From positions 16,788,001 to 16,852,000 of the forward strand of contig JAMPIT010000059.1 of the NCBI GenBank assembly GCA_026261815.1: a stretch of 64,000 nt of DNA, read 5' to 3'. The stretch's first letter is position 1, and the number at the start of each line of letters is the position of its first letter. Source of the stretch: Monarcha castaneiventris obscurior. Taxonomy: Eukaryota > Chordata > Aves > Passeriformes > Monarchidae. Under the pieces are notes generated by a model that was not told the DNA's origin, did not search any database, and saw only the letters and a list, made by a program, of their open reading frames with translations. A program made the translations under genes and the position numbers. This document shows positions 49,459 to 63,700 of this stretch, in pieces.

Positions 49459-51010
49459 GTAGGTTTCTCCAAATTTGTTCTTCCAAACTGAATTTAAATC
49501 CCTGCATCAGTTCATGGAGCACTCAGCACTCCCAATTTCATCATCTATCCACTGATGTTGTAGCTTCTGACTGGCTTCAGATCTCCTGTCTCTGCATACT
49601 CACTGAAGACCAACTCCCCAGAAGGTTAATTCTCCTTGTAGTCATTCATGTCAAGAGTCTTTGAGGAGATCCAAGAAAATGCAATTCCTTTAATCTTCAA
49701 TGCCCTCAATACTCTAAACTGTTCAAGCTAGGGTAAAGGCAATGAATGATTTTTAGCTTCCTCCGTACCATTCCTGCTCTGAAGATGTGGGACCCCATAA
49801 TGGGACAGCCAAAACATCACTGTTCTTTTCAGATGGTTTTTAAAAAACTTATAGATTATTCTGTTGTATTTGCATTTTAACTGTAGATATATTTTCTTAA
49901 AAACACATACAGTTAATTTGCAATGCTAAGGTCACAGACCAAATTTGATTATTAAACTACAAATTCAAAGCATTTTAACCTTCTGTAGCCTGCAGGACAA
50001 TGTGACCTTCAAGAATATGAGAATAGGAGAAAAGTTCGCTCCTTAGCATATGCACTTTCAATCACAATAAGCAGCCTACACATGATAATACTCCAAGTTC
50101 TGACAAATGATAAAAGGACTGATTATTGCTCTTCCTCCTTCTTCTTTTCTTACTGATTTGGTAATCGTAACTATTCAAATGTCTTTGCATGTTTCATTGT
50201 CATCATTTTTAGCTTTTCCCTGTCTTCTTCTTTTGGATAAGACTGTCCTAATTATCTAGTCATGATAATACATGTTCTGGGTCTGAAAAGAGAGAGATCT
50301 GAGAGCTAAATAAATCAAGCTTCCTCTGAATGTGACTAGTATTGACATGGGTTGTGAATCACATATTTTGCTTCAACAACCAGCACTGGGTTTCACCTCA
50401 GGCTCTCTTTAGGGTGGTTCTCTTATTATTTGAAGCAACCATGTAGTGGCCAGCAGTACACACAGTCACTTCAGTATTAGAATATGGCTTAAAATTATCT
50501 TGCCCAGATTGTTTCTTTTTAATTAAAAAACCCCAGAAGTATTTTATTCCTTCATTACTTGGCAAATCTAAATTATTTTATTTGATTCTTCCTGGTAGTT
50601 GGGTCCAAGAAAGTTATTTGAAGCATCCTAGCTGGATAGTAAGGATAGATGCTTTAATTTACATGACTTCAGGCAGGGGGTGAAGGGGGAAGTAAAATCA
50701 AAATTTAAAAAATTTAAATTTTCCAAATTTATAAATGAGCCTTAGTCCATTAGTGATCAATATGTCTGAAATTCAAAAACACATGTGGGAGTACTCACTT
50801 GGTCCACCCTTGGCAGATGGCCTGATTAACAACATTGGTTAAAATAATAATATGGGTGTAAATGATGTGGGTCAATTGAACACAAAGGCATCTGAGCAGG
50901 CATTTACCTTTACCTAATCATGTGAGAAGAATACAACCACCTGACAGATCAAAACGTAACCTCTGAGTTACAAAGAGACTTTTGAAACACAGACGAAGTC
51001 ATGTTGGAAA
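49459..51010. other. AT-rich DNA, no recognised feature
   Basis: No repeat family or gene seen. Confidence 0.5.
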
Positions 51011-51060
51011 GATCTATCTATCTATCTATGTGTGTATGTGTATGTGTGTGTGTGCACGTG
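51011..51060. repeat. Compound microsatellite (CTAT)n then (TG)n
   Basis: ATCTATCTATCTATG passes into TGTGTATGTGTATGTGTGTG. Simple tandem repeat located about 180 bp upstream of a CR1 fragment. Confidence 0.9.
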
Positions 51061-51237
51061 TATAAACAGAATGGAAATTGTAGTGAAGGGAAGAGACTCT
51101 GGACTGAAAAAAATAGCAGCAGTCAGCCTCTGGTTTGACACTGGTGGCAGTCACCCCATCACAATCTCTGCCTAGGACTGATGGTGCAGCTTCCTCATGG
51201 TCACCAGGAGCAGCCTGCACTAGCCAGGGCAACAGGG

Positions 51238-51582
51238 AGTCTGCGGGGAGACCTTATCACTTTCTACAGCTTCCTCACAAGGGGAAGAGGAGGGACAGGC
51301 AACAATCCCTTCTCTTGTGAGCAGTGATAGGACCCAAGGGAATGACTTGAAGTTGTGTCACGGGAGGTTTAGGTTGGATATTAGAAAAAGGTTCTTCACC
51401 CAGAGGGTGTTTAGGCACTGGAATAGGCTCCCGAGGAAAGTGGTCACAGCACCAACCCTAACAGAGTTCAAGGACTGTTTGGACACTGCTCTCAGGCACA
51501 TGGTGTGACTCTTGGGGTATCCTGTGCAGGGCCAGGAGTTGGACTTGATGATCCTTTGTGAGTCCCTTCCAACTCCGTATCT
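51238..51582 (+). mobile_element. CR1 LINE 3' end fragment (second subfamily)
   Basis: The plus strand carries GGGGAGACCTTATCACTTTC, then AGTGATAGGACCCAAGGGAA, GGGAGGTTTAGGTTGGATAT, TAGAAAAAGGTTCTTCACCC, AGGCACTGGAATAGGCTCCC and the end GGACTTGATGATCCTTTGTG before CCTTCCAACTC. This is a CR1 3' region of a subfamily different from the 15.3-kb copy (it uses the 'GACTTGATGATC' terminus). About 345 bp survive, 5' truncated. In place of the ATTCTATGA tail it runs straight into a TA/CA microsatellite. The 63-codon frame (51317-51508) is a CR1 by-product. Confidence 0.9.
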
Positions 51583-51634
51583 TTATACATATATATGTAT
51601 ACATACACACACACACACACACACATATATATAC
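51583..51634. repeat. (TA)n/(CA)n microsatellite at the CR1 tail
   Basis: TACATATATATGTATACATA is followed by about nine CA units and ATATATATAC. It sits exactly where the CR1 tail should be, so it may have grown from the tail repeats. Confidence 0.9.
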
Positions 51635-54600
51635 AAGTAGAGAGTGTAGGGTGCAGCAATCAGGGAACCAACATGTGGAGGCATGCATGCTGGCATTCCT
51701 GAGGTGATCCCTTACCAGCATGCACATGCATCACCAGATGATGGGAAGCAACAGAAGTGCACGCAGAGCTAGGGCATCCAAATCTCTCACAGGAGGGCTG
51801 TGCAGTTGGGGAATCTCTCTCCTGGTAAAAAGGGAGTGTGCTGGTGACACACAGGGCCTGGAGTCAGGCAGGGAACATGACTTAAATTGTATGCATGGGC
51901 ACAATTAAAATATTTTGAGAGTAGTTATAATTAATCTTAGTGTTCAGAAATATGCTCATAAGTCTTTATATTAGCATTTAATTATTATCTAGTATCATGG
52001 GTTAACTGATGTGGTACTGGTATCAGTCCTGCATGTAGTTCTCTTATTGCCAGTTAATTACATTTTGTTAATAAATCAGTAAACTGCTTCAATCCTAATT
52101 TGGCTTTCATTACATGAGCAGAGCTGCTTTCCCGCAAAACACGCATGAACTACCTTATTTTTTAGATTATTGATAACTAGTGAAATCCTTCTTTATGGTT
52201 GTGAGGGCAAGCATTTCAATTAGGTACAGTCCAAATTAAGTTGGCTTTTATAATTTTTCCCCGTTGAGCAAGTGAATAAAGATCGAAACAGAAAACAAAA
52301 CTGATGAGAAACCTACAAAAAACAGGCTCTAAGAAAAGATTGAAAAAAATAAAGGCTATGTAAATGAAGGAAGAGAAGACTAATGGAGAAGATGATAATA
52401 TTTTCAGATCTATAAAAGCAGCTATGAAGAAGCAGACCACATTGTATTGCTGGTGTTGTAGGCAAATAAGAGTTTAAGTATTCTACAGGAAGTACCAGAT
52501 CAGGCATTAGAGAAAAAATTCTTCAGGTTTCTTCTTCCCTTCTGAAAAAACACTGCAGGAACTAAAATGGGTTCCTGCAGTTTGTAGTTTCTCTGTCTTT
52601 GAATGCCTGGAAGAACAGGCCTCAGAACAGGAGGATGATTAGGTAACCTTCTAATGTCCCATCCTTCTCCATGATTTTATGCTACTATATCCTAACAGGT
52701 TGCATAATAAGACACAGACTCTGAATTTGGACCCACAATCAGGAAGAATGAGATCATTTGCTGAACTTAAGGTATGATGGATGCAGTGAAGAAGACAGAA
52801 GACTGCAAGGTGGGGTCACATTAAGGATGACCTGAAAAGCTGTCAGCTTTCTCCTCCTGTGGCACAGAGGTCATCTCTAACCACAGGTAAAATTCAAGGC
52901 TTCCTGAATTGTAGCCACCTGCTATAACATTAAGGTTTCTGCCTTCCTTCCTACTTTACTGAGCTTCTTGTTGTTTTCCTTTTCTGTAGGTTCCCATCCC
53001 TTAAGCAGACTCAGCAGAACTAAGTGTCTGCTTAATATCTCAGCAGCCCAGGCACTCTGGCTGACATTGGTAACACAAGCCCACCTTTCTCAGAAATTTA
53101 ATCAAAATACCTGCACTGTGATTGGCAATGGATGAGGCAGTAGCAGATGTTTTATTCTGCTGACTCTTCTCTGAGGGAGGGATGTTTTGAGTGGACAACT
53201 TGGTGCACTAAAATTTTGCTGTTCATCTCCTGAGGTGAGCAAAAAAATCAGCCCAGCTTATTCATCAAGAATCCTGACACTAGACTTCTCACAGTTGTGA
53301 GCAACTGCATAGTCTTTATCTTCTGTTTATTCAGTCCAAGACTCAGTTTTGACACCAGTGGGCATTATATGTAAACCAATTGGTGACTTTTCTTATGTCC
53401 TGCAAAGTAGGGCTAATATCACTTTCTCTTCTGTGATCAGACTGTATACTATGCTCTAATAGAGGCAGACATTACTTTGTTACCATGCTCTCAAACAGAA
53501 ATAGAAGCAGATAATAGGAAACTGTGTTTAATATGGTGTTTTTAAAGATTGAGTAAAGACATCCCCTTTGAGTCTAAGAGGGAATAGGTAATTCATACAT
53601 TTATTTACCACAGGGCTTTACAATTTATGCTTGTTTACTGAAAGCAAGAAAGTTGTGGGATTCATAGTTTTTCTATTCTCACTCTAAAAGTGGTGTTCTT
53701 CCATTAAGAAAAAAACTTGTTTCCTCCTTGCTTCATCTTTATCTCCCCTCCGCCTTGGAAATTATTTATTCCCCCTACTATTATTTCAACTTTATTGTCT
53801 GGTTTTCGTCTCTGTCTGTACTGGAGCCCAAGCTTTCTCTTTCTATGTATGTATCTTTGCTACTGTGTTTTTCTGTCACTCCCTCACCGGAGGTTTGATC
53901 AACACCTTTACTTTCCTGCAGCTTTCTTTCCTCAATCTGCTTTGTCCTTCTGTCCAGTGGAAAGCTCCTCTGAGATTAAAAGTGAGGGAGATTCATTGAT
54001 TTCAATATAGATGTCCAAAACTAGAATGGGACACACAAGGCACAGACCTGTTTCAATGGAAATCTTTTTGAGTACAAGGTGTAAGCACATGCAGGTTAGG
54101 CATAAACTTAGAGAAAATTTATAGCTAAAAGTTAAACCTCTAATCATGCCTAAACTGTAATTTTTATTTTTAAAAATTTTTTTAGTCAGGGTAGATTTTA
54201 TTAGGGTAACAACATTGTCATGCCTGATTTAACATAATTTCTCTAGCTCAGAACATTTGATCCTTAAAACATTTTAAATAAAAGGACAGGGTTTTCTCTT
54301 TAAATGAACAATACAAAAAATATGAGAGAGCATTTCCTATAATGCTACTGCCTTGTCATGCCTCTTTTCTATAGGATCAAAATATTGTAATGAATACGTC
54401 TGAATTCAGTCAAATCCCTATCTAGGAAGGAAAATTGCTGGTAAATGCTTACACATTTTTCAACTGAAAGTTTTAAAGATAAATATTTAATAACTGTATC
54501 AATACTCGCCCAGCCTATGTGAAACACCATTTTCTATGGGGTTATTAGTGTCCCTGATATGGAATTATTTATCTAAGCAGAGATATCAAGACCAGGTAGT

Positions 54601-55356
54601 AGCAGTGCATGACTCTCATACTCCAAAATTAAGATGGACAAAGGCAACTTCAAATTTTCCATGAAATTATAAAGGACCTGACTGATTTCAACAGGTTCAT
54701 GCAATGTGCACTCATCCACTTATGCTATGTCTGTCAGTGACATTATCTTTCTGAGGGTAGTAGTAGTACTGGTGGCCATCAGTCACTAGTAATTCATTTT
54801 TCCCATCTCACTAGATGTAGTTTGTATTTTATAGCTGTTCTCTGTCACCTACAATAAATTATTTCCTATCTCTTCTGCTGGCTTAAGATTGTTGGATGTG
54901 TTCAGGTCTAATTTCATTAATGCATATCTCATGCTGGCATGTAGGAGGAAAGAGGTCTAATAATATTAGCTAAAAAACTCACATCTGATTCTCTTTGCTA
55001 ATGCTGTCTGGCATCTGTGAAGGCAAATTCAGCTGACATCCACAACGTTAATCTTATTAATTTTTTTCAAAAGATATCTGAGAAGGAAAAGTACATTGTG
55101 GAGTTATTGCCTTTTTTTGTATACAACAGCAACAATCATTTTGATCCCTGTCTGATTAGATAAAAAATTCTAATTTTCAACTCAGCTTTTTATTACGTAG
55201 GAAATTTTTAACATTTACAGTCACATATTGAGAATCAATTTAATGATAAGAGTACAAATAGTAAGTAAGGTCCACAAGCTTTGATTCACAAAGGATTTCT
55301 TTGATGGGAGCAGGAAGGAAACAGAAGGTGAAAAATTATCTGACACCCTTAGCACC

Positions 55357-55378
55357 AATCAAACTATAATCAAACTAT
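55357..55378. repeat. 11-bp tandem duplication
   Basis: AATCAAACTAT occurs twice back to back. Probably replication slippage. Confidence 0.85.
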
Positions 55379-58300
55379 AGATCCAAAGAGCCTCCACTGA
55401 AATGTTGACTTAATCACCAAACCAACTATGTTCCACAAATAATCCAATTTACAGCATTGTCAGGTCTCTAAATCCAGATTCCTATTACTTCTGCCAGCTA
55501 TGCCTGAAGATAGCCTTAAGTCATCTGTAAAAGGGAAGGAGTTTTATTGTCTCAGACTAATTTCAGTCTCCTGGTGAGATAGGTAGACCCAGTAGCTTTA
55601 AAATGTGTATCTCACAAGTATATCATAGACATGGCTCTCAACCCTTCCCTATGTAGCCTGACACTCAATCATGAACAAGATATTTCTAAAGCAGGGTCAA
55701 CTGATGGGATGCGCTGGTATTTGCCCTTTGAGAAGATTCCCTATTTCCTTGGGGGTATGTACACAGAGTGAAATGACTTCTGCAGCCCAGCACTTACAAA
55801 AGCTATTTCTTTGTGTAGAAGATTGCTGAAAGAAAAGTAGAAAGGCATCTAATTATATTTTAAACAGTCAGTGACGTATTTTTCTGTACTCTCCTTTAAC
55901 CGTGTGCACTTTCATTCTTCAAATATGAAAAAAAATCACCTTGAATATGTACAGCTATTCAGGTACTTTCTATAATGGATTTTCAGTTTTATTATTAGTG
56001 AAGGTCATACAAGAGTTTTGCTTTACCCAGTTGGCTTCTCAAATATTGAAGGTTAGAATTTTCCCATCTAAGAAGTTCAAGAACAGCACACCAGGACCAA
56101 AGAATACTCTAGTCTCATTAATTAATCAAGTCATGTCACAGCAAATCTTGTTAATCCATCCTCAGAGGAAACTCAAGTGATGTTTCAATTCTCTATGCAA
56201 GAATAGACAGAATAGCGAATAGTGATAGTGTTATACAATTACAGAAAGATGGGCAGCGTTTGAAGATACAGAAGCTAAACTATTTTTCTCCCCAACACCA
56301 ACTAAAAGAATTTTTTAGATGTTATTTTTTCAAATTAACCTATTTAAAGGACATAGCAGGATTATATTTTCACGCTAAATATTGTAAGGTTTTAACAAAT
56401 TTTGAAAATCATATTGCTGTATAAAACCAGGCAGATTATTTTAATGTTTTTTATCTATTTGAAGTCACAACAGAAAAATGCAGGTGTTCACAGCATACTA
56501 GGAGAGCAACAATGACTGGGTATGCAACAATAGCTGTTACATTACTTTTTTGTGGCTAGTACCTGCATTTACTCTCTAGCTCTAAAAAGAATCAACTTGC
56601 TTACTCCAATTATCAGGCTTATAGAAGTAGTTTATTTTTTTTACAGGATAACCAAACATGTAAATTCTGAGATTTACAAGCAGTTCTCTTCATTTAGTTT
56701 GATTGAGTATCTGGCCTTTGTCTTGAGAATTAATGAACACCCCCACCTTAATACCACCAAGATTCTGAGCTGTACATAACTGTTCACAGATGAAAAACAT
56801 CTCAGAAGTCAAGGGATCATTCTGATACTTCATGTTCAAGATGTTTATATAAATGGCTGAGATTAGATCAGTGACTCTTACAAAAATGATGTTTGCATGT
56901 AGATTACATTTTTTTTCTTATATGAAAGGAAAGTAGGAATACTCCACATCTCCACATTTAACCTAATAGAACTTACGTAGGCTACAGCTGATGCAGAAGT
57001 TCTCCAGCTGGATTAATTCATAGGAAAAAGTTTTACTTTTTCTAGCCAAGATGGCTGTTAAAAGTTAAAAAAAAACCCAAAACTTTTATTTGGATTTTTA
57101 GACCAAGAAAAATCATTGTAGTGTTCTTAAAATCATTGTCCTGATTACATCTCAAGGTCTCTGTCCAGATGTAGATGTTCTTTCCCAACTTTGCCTGAGG
57201 CTCTTCCGATAATTCTGACAATTACATGTGAAATTACACCTCAGATGGAAGAATGATGCATCTGCAGCATGGGTCTGATCCAAAGATCTGTGAAAGCAAT
57301 GGAAAAACTCCAAGTGGTGCAATCACTTGTGGATCAGATCCCTGAATCGTTAGTGATGAAGCACTGTATAAAATGTCAGCCCCAATTAAGCTATGGCAAA
57401 ATTCCCACTCTGTAGGGTCAGGACTGCAACTATAAAATTTTTTCAGTTATCTTTACTCCATTGATTCCAGTTACTTTCTAGCTTAACACATCTAAAAAAG
57501 TGAAGCTTATTTGCAAAATTAGTCATCCATTTCCACTAATCCCAACGCTTCTACAAATATTGTTATATAAAATGATTTCCTCTTTCATTTTAGTTACTTC
57601 TGCCGCTTCTTAAGGAACAACAGTCAATATAAATGTGTGTTCATATTTGCAATTATGTGCTCTTTCTTTAAGTTTGCATCCCTTTTTGATTTAAGTTGCA
57701 CTATTCATGCAACTGAATTATATATTCAAAATTTGAGCTCCAGAATTTCAAACCACAGATTTTTAATATAATGTGAATATTTATATCACAAGCATGTGTG
57801 TGTGTACTACTTTAATCAGAGGTCAGGAAAATACACCTTGGGATTTATAACTGGTGTCTTATACCATTCCAGATGAAGGATCCTGTGGGCTAGGTCATCA
57901 GATGGTGTCTGGAGACATGGCTTCAGTGATTTCAGTCAGCTCATCAAACCAGGATCTCTTTCTATCTGCCCCTATACAGTTCATTATGGGCTCTGTATGG
58001 AATTAAAACACGGAGAAAAATAAAAATCAATAAATGTCAGACTGAATACATATGAAAAGATTTTGATGCTTTGTGTTTAGTGAAGTAAGAAACATTTACT
58101 GCAGATATTCCCTCTTCTGATCTATACTTAGCACATTATTTACACTTAAGCTCCCTACCTGCTCCTGCTTAGAATGAAATCCCTGTCATGACTAGTTAAC
58201 TAGCTTACTCAGGCACTCCATTTTGGCATAATTAATTTTTTCATCCAGTTACCTTATTCCTAAGTCTCCATTAACAGGTTCAGAACTTAAATGCAGAGTC

Positions 58301-59188
58301 CCTTCTCAGGTTCACTGACTGCCTAATCTTCCTGTGCCAGGTTATGACCCTTGCAGTCCCCACCTAAGCCTCGCTCTGGGGATTTCCCACAGAAACCTTG
58401 AGAACTGGAGACTGCAAAGAGCTGTGCTGTAGCTGTGGCTGGAACACTTCCCCATGTGATCAAAAATAAGCAAACCAGGATGAGCTGATGCCAGGCTGAA
58501 GAATGTTCTTCCTGTTACCACCCTCCTGACAACGTTTTAATATCACACACATATTTTATTCTAACAGATAGCCATGCCACCACTCGCCAGCATCTTCTCT
58601 GTTAATTGCAGTTAAGTAAACAGGACTGAAATTACTACTAATCTTTTCATCAACAACTTTTCTGCATCAGAACATTGATGATAATCATTTTACACTTCAC
58701 TTGCATGCCAGCTTCCAAAGACTTATTATAAACCTGCCCTCATACTCAGATTTCTTCCTGACAGAGACTTGAAGGAAGCTGGGAGAGATCTACACCATTC
58801 CACCTGAATTTACAGTTGAGGAGGCTGTATGATGGATTTGCTTTTCATCCAGTCTCCACTCCCTTCAACCAAAGTCTTTCCTATCTCCACTTATTTCTCA
58901 AAGCTCAGTGCACACATAAAATATACACAGAAAGTCTCTTTGTTTAAAGATTAAAATTAAAAAAATATGGGTGAGAGGAAACCTTTATAGCCTGCACCAC
59001 GTTATATACACTCATCTTGCTTGCCTATTTCCCAGTTGCTGTCTTCTAAAATTTTGAGGAAGGGTCCAATCTTAGTGGCCATAACACAGATTTACAGAGC
59101 CATTTATCAGCAGTCACATACTGGAATGTTTTTTGAAATTCTCTTAAGTACCACTTGTCCATGGCATTTAGTGGTACAGACACCCAGC

Positions 59189-59208
59189 ATAGGTTTATAT
59201 AGGTTTAT
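59189..59208. repeat. 10-bp tandem duplication
   Basis: ATAGGTTTAT occurs twice back to back. Probably replication slippage. Confidence 0.85.
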
Positions 59209-60359
59209 GAAATCACGACTAAAAATGCATCCCTTATCACTTAATGCTTTTAAGATAGACATGAGTTTCCCTACTATACATCAGTATTATGAAGATTGCA
59301 GAATGACCATTTAAAGCATGTTATAGAACATAAAAATTTGAGGGACCATAAAGGGCTTATAAGAAACACAAACAATCTGATATATTTGAATGGTTTTCAG
59401 TACTTATTTTAAAAATACCTCTCATCCCTACAAGCAGCAATATTGGATGGAAATTCAGGAGGATCAGTGAACTCTATTTTTGGAAAATTGCTCCTGAAGG
59501 GAATGAAGAAATGTACATCTAATGTAGAAAAAAAGAACAATAGAATCCCCAAACACTTGCTAACCAACCATCACCCAGTAGTATTTTTAATCTAATGTTT
59601 AACAGAAAAAAAGAGAATTCATTGAGGAAGTGGTAGCTCATCACAACACTCCCCAGATTTGGATTTACTTTTCTTCCCTTGCACATAGCTGTTACATTTA
59701 TGTACTGGTGCTAACTATAAACTACAAAAACAGGAAAACATAAAGAAGTTATTTCCACATCATTTACAGTCTGCTGGTTTATTGATTTTCTCTACATCCT
59801 CTACATCTCACATTTCACTTGAACCATTTGTTTTAGATTTTAAAAGGAAAGCCTTCCAAACAAATTAACTTTACTAAGGCTTTAACATGTCATTGGCTAG
59901 TCAGTATTATATTAATCTCTGTAATGCTAATGTTTACAAATCAGGGGTATGGGGCCAAATCTTGATTGCCCTATTCACACAATCAGTTACACTGATTTTA
60001 ATGGCACTGTTAACATTAGTAAAGCTAGCAAGATCTGGTTTCTTACAGCTGTCAGCATGCCTTTCTGAATAAAATTCTTGTAATTCTTCCCTGTTTATAA
60101 AAGCAGAGATTTTATAAACTGCAGTCACAATGTTTAGCTCATGCCCTTCTTTCATTGAGCCAGGCATTTTGAGAGAATCATAAATTTCTTAATATGCACA
60201 TTTTCAGTGTTTGCAGTTTAATCAGAGTATTCTAGAAAAACAGCAGGCATTTTTCTTGTCTGAGCAAGCTCACATCTCAAGAATCGTATGCTTTTAATCT
60301 GATTTTACTTCTGCATGTGTCAAATTAGTCATTTCATCAACAGTTATGTTGCCTTTTCC

Positions 60360-60720
60360 TGGTCTTAAAATTAAGACCCAGACATGGTTAAGGGCAAAAG
60401 GGGTTTTTACTTTGGTATTTATTTAAGGATCTTCAAGGTGCACCACTTTGTCTAGGTAGAATGCGCCAAAATGCACACCAAAATGCACCCACACAATAGA
60501 TCACGTATACAATTTATAGGCCTTGCAAATTAGCATATCTATCAAAGATTCCCCAATGAGAGGCTCAAATTAACCCCCCCCATCCTGAGGAATCCCCCCC
60601 GGATAGACCTATCTTAGTTCACAGGGTGTTCTAGGGAAGACCTTGGTTTCTCAGGATAACATAGAGCATTCTGGCCTCCAACTGCGAGGCCTCCAGGATG
60701 TTTGGTCTCCTGGCTTAACA
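60360..60720 (-). mobile_element. Short solo LTR, ERVK-like
   Basis: On the minus strand it starts TGTTAAGCCAGGAGACCAAAC (60720), carries CCTATAAATTG as a TATA box (60520-60510) and AATAAA at 60423-60418, and ends ...CTTAATTTTAAGACCA (60360). The termini are TG...CA, and the length of about 361 bp with a short R/U5 suits the ERVK/alpharetrovirus-like class of birds. No coding sequence adjoins. The flanks (TTTTCC and GAATAT) do not form an obvious target duplication. Class assignment is by length and layout, not by a family match. Confidence 0.7.
60418..60520 (-). promoter_or_regulatory. TATA box and polyadenylation signal of the ERVK-like LTR
   Basis: TATAAA on the minus strand (about 60518-60513) is followed about 90 bp later by AATAAA (60423-60418), the usual spacing of a retroviral promoter and poly(A) signal. 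Confidence 0.5.
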
Positions 60721-63700
60721 GAATATTGGGTCTAAGTTAAGTTATCAAGCTTAAGGAATTACAAGTATGCATGCTAAAAGCACATAATACATAAAAGCTA
60801 TATAAAAGGGTATATAAAATGTATATATAAAAAAAGGCAAAAAATCATCATGGCACCAGTTGCACAGCAGACCACCGTCAGGTATGCATGCTGGAAATCA
60901 CAGAGTGTTTTCCATTTGGTGACTTGCCTTGCAGGCTTGCTGTGTTCATCCTTCCTGGTGCTGTGCAGTGAAGTACATACGTACACAGCTTGGGATTTAA
61001 TTTAATGTTCACCCTTTATCCCATAGCATCATGCAGAACTAACTACTCCGAAAGAACCTGAAATAGAAGAGAGCTGTCACTGCCCGAAACCAGGAAAAAA
61101 TTAGTGGGATGAAGGAAGAATTGTTTACTTACCATATCTGTGCATCAGAATGTGTTGCCCACTGCAGAAACCAGAGACTCAGCTCTGTCTTCTCCTTTCC
61201 TATCTTTGCCTGATATAGTGATAAAAAGAGAATGTCATGACACAAACTATATATGTGTGAAAAAATTATATGTTATGCTTCCAGTTTCTAATGCCACAAC
61301 AAAACAGCAGCTTCAGTTCTGAGTTCTAAAACCTCAAACCCATAAGTGTGCATCAAATGGCAATATTGATCACTCTGCTCTAAGGCAGAATTAGAGCCTC
61401 TTATGACAAGCTTCTTCTTGTGAAATGCAATGACCAGGTGCACCCATGTACCCTTTGGCAGGATTTCCAAAAAAAACAAAATTAAAACATCTTTTTCTTG
61501 GCTTGAATGCTAGCTGCCTTTTGTACTTTATTTGATTGCACCCAGATTTCTCTCCACTTGAAAGAAAATTTGGTACTTTTTAAAATAAAAAGTGACATTA
61601 TTTTAAAATGGGTTTTTTTGGCAAGTACAACAAGAATAAAAATAACCCTGTAAAAATATTAGAAGTATTATTGTGAAGAAAATGTAACAAATGCACTCAA
61701 AAAGACATTTGTGCAGTTCATAATAAATATGAGACCAAAAGTAATTACATTAGAGACACGGTGAAACAATTTAGAACAATATTTTTAGCATTTATCACCT
61801 ACATTTATATTTTAATACTATTACTTCTACATTATACACAAAGGAAAGTCAGAATATGTGCTTATATTCTTCTTTAGATGCCCATATATACTGTAGAAAA
61901 ATGGTACTCAAAAGTACTTTTAAAGTTTAGAATAAAGGAGAAATGTCACAAGGAAACATTCCCAGATGCCGGTACTCATTGCAGCGAGACTTGCTGAGCT
62001 TAATTACCTAAATTCAGTGCTGGTTTACTGAAAGATGTGTTGTATTGGAGTACAGTTAATTAGCAAAGAAAAGCTCAAGGGTCTTCACACCAATTTATAT
62101 CACATGGGTCATGAAAAACACAGGAATAAAAGACTTCTTGGGTCGCTGTCTACACTCCTGTGCAATCACAGACAATTAAATCTTATATTCTTAACCTAGA
62201 CTGCAGTGAGTACCTCCTTTCAATTTATTGGTGAGTTACTGGCATTTTTTCTTCAGATACTATTTTCCAGGTGTATTTGCACCCTTTCAATCTTCTGAGG
62301 GTTCTCTACATTCACTGGGTAACTTCAGTCATGGCCTGTTTATATACATTTTCTTTTAAGTCAGTGCTGCCCTTTAAGCTTCAAAAGCTCTTTTCTTTCT
62401 AGTGCTTTTCTCTCAGTGCAGAGAAATAAATCATATCCACTCTCAGTTTTTGGCTTTCTATGACAAACAAGCAAGGTTCTTTTAAATCTGTCCCAAGAGA
62501 TGGGCTTTCCATTCTCTTCTTATTTTAGTGGACAGTTTCTTCATCAATTCTGGTCTGAAATGGTTATCTCTTGAAGGGAGGTGGGCAGAATTTTAAACAA
62601 TCTTCCAGAGATCTGATCAGTGCTTTGTACAACAGATTCAAAACTCACCTTTCTCAGTAGAAATGCCTCTCCAAAATACCTAAAAACTGTATTCACCATT
62701 ACGATGTCATATCACAAGGATAACTGGAGAACATTCAAAAATTGACTACCAAGCATTGCAGTTTTCTCTCTCCTTCATTTCAACCCTGTAAAGTGCTACG
62801 GTATAACAGATGTTCTTCTCATTAGTCCCTAAATGGATGACTGTACTTTGAAAGATTACATTTTTCCCATTTTTATTACTTCATTTCTCAAAGTTCTACA
62901 CCTCGTTGCAATATTCCAGTTCTACCTTTATGTTTGCAATGGTTTTCAGGTTGTGCCATGAGCAAATTTTGTTAGCACACATCTCCCTTCTTTTCAGTCT
63001 GAGAGTACTATCCCTGGCTTCTGTGAGGTTTTAATATTTTAATTCTTTACTATATACATGTTTTCATGTGCTATTTCTCTCTTTGCAGAATAATTTACTC
63101 TGTTTCAACTTAAGCACATTAATTGCACTTTAATTTTTCCATGTAAATATTTTTTACCTATTGCCCTTTTTTTATTCCTCTGTTCATCATAACTTACACA
63201 ACTGAAGAAAAGGTTTAATTTAGTTCTGAGTAATAAAACTGTTTCCTTGACTGCAATTTCACTGCATGGTGGCCTTTTTCTCCTTCTCTTGAGTTTACTG
63301 TAATTCTATAAATAACCTTTTTATATTTCTTCAACTTTCCTTGGAGAAAGAAACCAAACATAACTGCATTATCTCTGACTTTAAAAACTAATAGATGAGA
63401 TCAGCAGCTTGATGAGGGTCAGTACATGCATCTATTTATGCTGTAACAGTTCTGAAGACTCAATTAACCCTCGAGTTCACAGCAACACAGATCCTTCAAG
63501 AAGGAAACTGCAACCCCACTCAGAGAAGGGTGGAAGGGGTCTGCAACACAAGGAACTGGTGATCAAAATGGTTATTATATAGGTAAACATGCTATCATAA
63601 TTTCGTGGCCTGTTGTGATGATAAGCTGTAAACAGGTCCCCTTTGAAGGCAAAAGCATCAGAAGATGGAACTCCTAATTGAGATTTGCCAAGAGTTTTGC

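Larger units (their letters stand above)
51635..60359. other. AT-rich DNA, no gene recognised
   Basis: No CR1 or LTR signature. Small direct duplications occur (11 bp at 55357-55378; 10 bp at 59189-59208). Frames of 97 codons at 53717-54010 and 59021-59314 carry no recognised motif. Confidence 0.55.

Noticed and set aside
51583..51634. Repeated short units considered as a CRISPR-like array
   Set aside because: They are dinucleotide repeats without spacers in a vertebrate genome.
53717..54010. 97-codon ORF with many hydrophobic residues
   Set aside because: Pyrimidine-rich DNA (many TTT/CTT/TCT codons) yields hydrophobic-looking translation by composition; no motif or gene context.
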